DNA from: Bin55 sp965199895
GTDB taxonomy: Bacteria > Pseudomonadota > Gammaproteobacteria > Pseudomonadales > Azotimanducaceae
Assembly (NCBI GenBank): GCA_965199895.1
Contig: CBDATJ010000015.1
Span: 241,815-305,814, forward strand
Direction of reading: 5' to 3'
Length of the DNA stretch: 64,000 nt
The position numbers and the translations under genes were made by a program. The notes beneath the pieces are model-generated. The model was not told where the DNA came from and made no database searches. It saw nothing but the letters and a program-made list of their open reading frames with translations. This document shows, piece after piece, positions 61,191-64,000 of the stretch; position 1 is the first letter of the stretch, and every line of letters starts with the position of its first letter.

Positions 61191-61976
61191 ATGAACTCAA
61201 TTCAACGTTATTCTGTTTTGTGTACAGTCCCCCTTGCGTTATTTGCCACCATTACCACTGCCCAAAATAGCACAGAAGCTACGGGAGACACAGGCAGTAT
61301 GGTGTTTTTTCAATCAGCAGACGATCTACTCTCTTATGGATCATCCATTACTGAAATGCGAGAACAGTCGACCGAATCCTTCAACTTATTGGATGTAGAC
61401 GAAAACGGATGGATCACCTATGATGAATTGCTAGAAACAGCCGAGTTATTTGATGAAGAAGATTCCCAGCCTGAAAACTATCGAACACATCGACAACGAT
61501 TTCATTCACTCCAGAGAAAATTCTTGAACAGACAGGACGAAGACTTTAATGTGTTTGAGGTCGCTGATACCAATCAAGATGGATTCCTGAACGAAGAGGA
61601 GTTTGAAATGCGTGAGATCAATATTCGTAACCATCGATTGAAGTTGGCATTTGACGAACTCGATACCAATTCAAACGGTAGTTTGGATTTGATTGAGTTC
61701 AATGCTCACCTTGAGGACCTCGAAAATCTTGATACAGATGGAGATGGGCGTATCTCTATGAAAGAAGCCATCAAGAGCAAGAATAGTCAATACTTAGCTA
61801 AACCTCTGATTTCCGAAGAGATGATCAATGTCATGGTAAAAGACATGAAAGGATCAGTGTATGGGGACTCTGAACTAATGATTGAATCTTATTCTGACGG
61901 AGAAAACGTTGAAGTAAAGACGGAAATCATCCGAATGGAATTCATCAAAGACAAGAAGAACGAAGAAGACAACTAG
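61191..61976 (+). CDS. Secreted EF-hand calcium-binding protein
   Basis: A 261-residue protein with a signal peptide (residues 1-24, probable cleavage TTA|QNS). It has four EF-hand loops: DVDENGWITYDE (about residue 68), DTNQDGFLNEEEF (about 125), DTNSNGSLDLIEF (about 158) and DTDGDGRISMKEA (about 181). The mature protein is strongly acidic and ends in a charged tail. Periplasmic or extracellular Ca2+ binding is well supported. The physiological role is unknown. Degraded relatives flank it on both sides, so this locus has undergone repeated tandem duplication and loss. Confidence 0.9.
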   Translation: MNSIQRYSVLCTVPLALFATITTAQNSTEATGDTGSMVFFQSADDLLSYGSSITEMREQSTESFNLLDVDENGWITYDELLETAELFDEEDSQPENYRTHRQRFHSLQRKFLNRQDEDFNVFEVADTNQDGFLNEEEFEMREINIRNHRLKLAFDELDTNSNGSLDLIEFNAHLEDLENLDTDGDGRISMKEAIKSKNSQYLAKPLISEEMINVMVKDMKGSVYGDSELMIESYSDGENVEVKTEIIRMEFIKDKKNEEDN

Positions 61977-61980
61977 AACA

Positions 61981-61998
61981 CAAAGAAGCCGTTCTTTG
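61981..61998 (+). terminator. Small hairpin just after the EF-hand gene
   Basis: CAAAGAA and TTCTTTG form a 7-bp perfect stem around GCCG, starting 4 bases after the stop codon. No T-run follows, so it is a weak terminator candidate or a 3'-end structure. Confidence 0.4.
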
Positions 61999-62030
61999 CT
62001 CTAACCCCAAGTACGAGATTTATAGGAGAT

Positions 62031-62271
62031 CTACGGGAACTTCTTTGTCATCCGAGAATAACTCGGTCGTGAACCTGATTCCAGGAATACTAAGACCATG
62101 CAACCTAAATGAACCTGACTTGTCAGTCGTAGTCTTGTTAGCAATTGTTGCACTTCAGACTCAAGCACAGAGACCACAATCAAGTAAGAGGTATCAGAAT
62201 CAGACAATTGGATTTTCAATGACAGTGGTGGGACTACTTTCATATGAATTCTGAAGTGTAGTCCTTTAGAA
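62031..62271 (+). other. Signal-peptide-like remnant without a proper start
   Basis: A 70-codon open frame ends at 62254. In its middle it encodes LSVVVLLAIVALQTQAQRPQ, a convincing signal peptide with the same xA|Q cleavage style as other secreted proteins here. The frame begins only at a TTG (62045) far upstream of the hydrophobic core, and the mature part is short (about 30 residues). It is either a small secreted peptide or a truncated copy of another secreted gene, possibly related to the EF-hand family. I cannot decide. Confidence 0.35.
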
Positions 62272-62390
62272 CTGATTTATTGCTCGACCAATTTGTTGTA
62301 CTATGGACAAATGAAGTGACATGTTTGGGGAGTACACAGGAACTTACCAACCGAGAACGGTGCCGTAAAGCTAGGGCCAGCAAATTATTG

Positions 62391-62720
62391 GAGGAAACAA
62401 AATAACAAATATTCGACACCAATACATTCTCACCTTAGTAATCCTAACTCTGGAATTGCTTTCTACTCCAACACTCAAAAAGAACCAAGCTTTTGGACTC
62501 TGGTCCCCCAGTAATGAAGACATTCAATAGTAGTCCAAGGAGACGGTAATTCTGCCGCGAACGGTTATCTACTATTGATGAACTCCTAGAAATTACAACA
62601 ATATTGAGTTGAACATCGTCTTCAGAGATGTTAGCATTTCAAGTGTTTCTGTGAAATTTATAGGTTTTTTGAACAGCTGATGAATCAAAAGGATTCTGAT
62701 AGGTCAATAGGTTATTATGA
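62391..62720 (+). pseudogene. Probable decayed EF-hand paralogue, downstream copy
   Basis: GGAGG at 62390-62394 is followed, 7 nt later, by ATA 62402 opening a 42-codon frame with a hydrophobic leader (YILTLVILTLELLSTPT) that stops at 62530. Directly downstream, in broken frames, AACGGTTAT and ATTGATGAACTCCTAGAA (62570-62592) resemble the first EF-hand of the intact gene (NGWITYDELLE). GCTGATGAATCAAAAGGATTCTGA at about 62676 resembles the second (ADTNQDGFL). The match is weaker than for the upstream copy. 62272-62389 and 62721-62817 hold no recognisable gene. Confidence 0.5.
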
Positions 62721-62817
62721 GTGAGTTGCAACTTCAAATGCTTGCATCATTGAAGGTTCACAAAGCCTCTTCGTATACTTCTATTCCTAACATCTTTTTC
62801 TATTTCCAACCTAACAA

Positions 62818-64000
62818 ATGAGCGAACAACCGCTAGTCGAAAGTCAAGAGTCACCTCAACCCGAACGTCGGTTGTTACCATTTACATTTGCAAACCGAAA
62901 CGGCGTTCTCATTACTGGCGAAGATCCCGAAAACGCTGATGAACTAGAAGTTTATTGCCGAAAGTACCCTGATTTACGAACCATAGCTGAAGTTAGAAGA
63001 TTTTCGGGGCGACCGAACACCTATGTTCGTGTGAGTCAACAAAAGTTTAACTCTTTGTTACAACGAGCTTATGAGCGCGATTCACAACAAACCAAGCAAA
63101 TGGTTCAAGACATCGACGAATCCTTGGATTTGGCTAGCCTTGCTGATACGATCCCTCAATCAGAAGATCTCCTGGAACAAGAAGACGATGCGCCCGTTAT
63201 CCGTCTCATCAACGCTTTGCTCGCACAAGCAATTCGTGAAGATGCTTCAGATATTCATATTGAGACTTTCCCCGAATCAGTCTTAGTCCGATTTCGAATA
63301 GACGGTGTACTACGAGAGATCGTTAGGTTGCAGAGGACGCTGTCACAGTTATTGGTATCTCGTGTCAAGATTATGGCTCGACTGGATATTGCAGAAAAGC
63401 GAGTACCCCAAGATGGTAGAACCACTCTCAGAATAGGAGGAAGAGAGCTGGATGTGCGTGTTTCAATTATGCCAACAGGGGAAGGCGAACGTGTTGTATT
63501 ACGTCTCTTGGATAAAGAAGCTAGCCGTCTGAGACTCGAAAACCTAGGATTGTGTGAACGAGACGTTCAACATATTCGTGATGTCATTTCAGCACCTCAC
63601 GGTATCTTTGTGGTCACAGGTCCCAACGGGTGAAGGTAAAACTACCACGCTCTATGCTTCGCTAGCAGAACTCAACACTGAGTATGTGAACATACTCACG
63701 GTTGAAGACCCAATTGAGTACAACCTTGAGGGAATTGGTCAAACACAGGTTAATACTCGAACCGGGATGACCTTTGCTCGCGGCTTAAGAGCTATGCTCC
63801 GACAAGATCCGGACATTGTTATGGTTGGAGAAATTCGTGACCTCGAAACCGCCCAAATAGCTATTCAAGCAAGTTTGACAGGTCACTTGGTCCTCTCAAC
63901 CCTTCACACAAACACTGCTGTAGGGACAGTTGTTCGAATGGTAGACATGGGAGTTGAATCTTATTTGTTAGCTACTAGTTTGATAGGCGTGCTTTCACAG
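62818..64000 (+). CDS. gspE: Type II secretion ATPase GspE, frameshifted and cut by the window edge
   Basis: Cytoplasmic ATPase powering type II secretion. The first frame (62818-63633) has the GspE N domain and DDAPVIRLINALLAQAIRED, ASDIHIETFPESVLVRFRID, RLDIAEKRVPQDGRTTLR, MPTGEGERVVLRLLDK. It ends in VVTGPNG and a TGA, exactly in the Walker A loop. The next frame continues GEGKTTTLYASLAELN, ILTVEDPIEYNLEGIGQTQV, the FARGLRAMLRQDPDIVMVGEI block (Walker B) and LTGHLVLSTLHTNTA to base 64000. Removing one A from 63625-63626 restores GPTGEGKT. A sequencing error or a recent lesion is likely. The similarity favours GspE over PilB. Confidence 0.88.

Noticed and set aside
1..64000. CRISPR arrays, integrases, insertion sequences, prophage or attachment sites
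   Set aside because: I saw no regularly spaced repeats, transposase motifs, terminal inverted repeats or tRNA-adjacent duplications.

Overview
This window looks like a chromosomal segment of a gammaproteobacterium, probably free-living, aerobic and aquatic, with modest GC. The evidence is the order pheS-pheT-ihfA-MerR-tRNA-Pro, an infC-rpmI-rplT block led by an ATT-started infC, an electron-transfer-flavoprotein pathway, an E. coli-type aspartate carbamoyltransferase and a type II secretion ATPase. I saw no integrase, transposase, CRISPR array or rRNA. The species cannot be named from the sequence alone.

Layout. 1-3 kb: a secreted SUMF1-fold protein, uvrB and tRNA-Val. 3.1-8.7 kb: a translation block (infC, rpmI, rplT, pheS, pheT), ihfA, a MerR regulator and tRNA-Pro. 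8.7-12.7 kb: a thioredoxin-like DUF899-type protein, then the circularly permuted ATP-grasp / alpha-E / transglutaminase trio. 12.8-18.2 kb: a signalling island with a response-regulator phosphatase, a HATPase anti-sigma kinase, a lone periplasmic binding protein, a membrane histidine kinase and a convergent STAS antagonist. 18.4-24.7 kb: an NAD-linked molybdenum formate dehydrogenase operon (fdsGBA-fdhD-mobA). 24.9-31 kb: an M16 peptidase, a gamma-glutamyltranspeptidase-like enzyme and an acylating semialdehyde dehydrogenase. 31-38 kb: a Cus-type heavy-metal RND efflux operon divergent from an outer-membrane barrel gene. 38-46.8 kb: two tandem coiled-coil/winged-helix paralogues, an unknown secreted protein, glutathione reductase, an alanine/glycine symporter, a GCS2-type ligase and a thioredoxin-ankyrin fusion. 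46.8-55.8 kb: sppA, speB, murF, a decayed natB copy, an intact natAB-like ABC exporter and moaA. 55.8-60.2 kb: ETF-QO, etfB, etfA and pyrB. 60.4-62.7 kb: an EF-hand secreted protein flanked by decayed copies. 62.8-64 kb: a frameshifted gspE running off the edge.

The most striking feature is translational. Besides infC, three genes (ATP-grasp, STAS, gor) are open and family-like well upstream of any ATG/GTG/TTG. In each, an ATT codon sits at the expected N-terminus 6-8 nt after a Shine-Dalgarno motif. fdhD similarly seems to need an ACG start after AGGAGG. The encoded IF3 differs from E. coli at three of six C-domain arginine positions implicated in 30S binding and start-codon discrimination. 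A lineage with relaxed start selection is a testable hypothesis. Standard gene callers would truncate these proteins.

The second theme is gene decay and duplication. A natB relict lies just before natAB. EF-hand relicts lie on both sides of the intact EF-hand gene, the upstream one collinear over almost 600 bp. pheT and gspE each carry a single-base frameshift. In an essential tRNA synthetase this is more likely a sequence error than a real lesion. Functionally, the region joins molybdenum-cofactor use (moaA, mobA, fdhD, formate dehydrogenase), thiol metabolism (gor, gamma-glutamyltranspeptidase, GCS2), copper/silver export and a partner-switching stress circuit.
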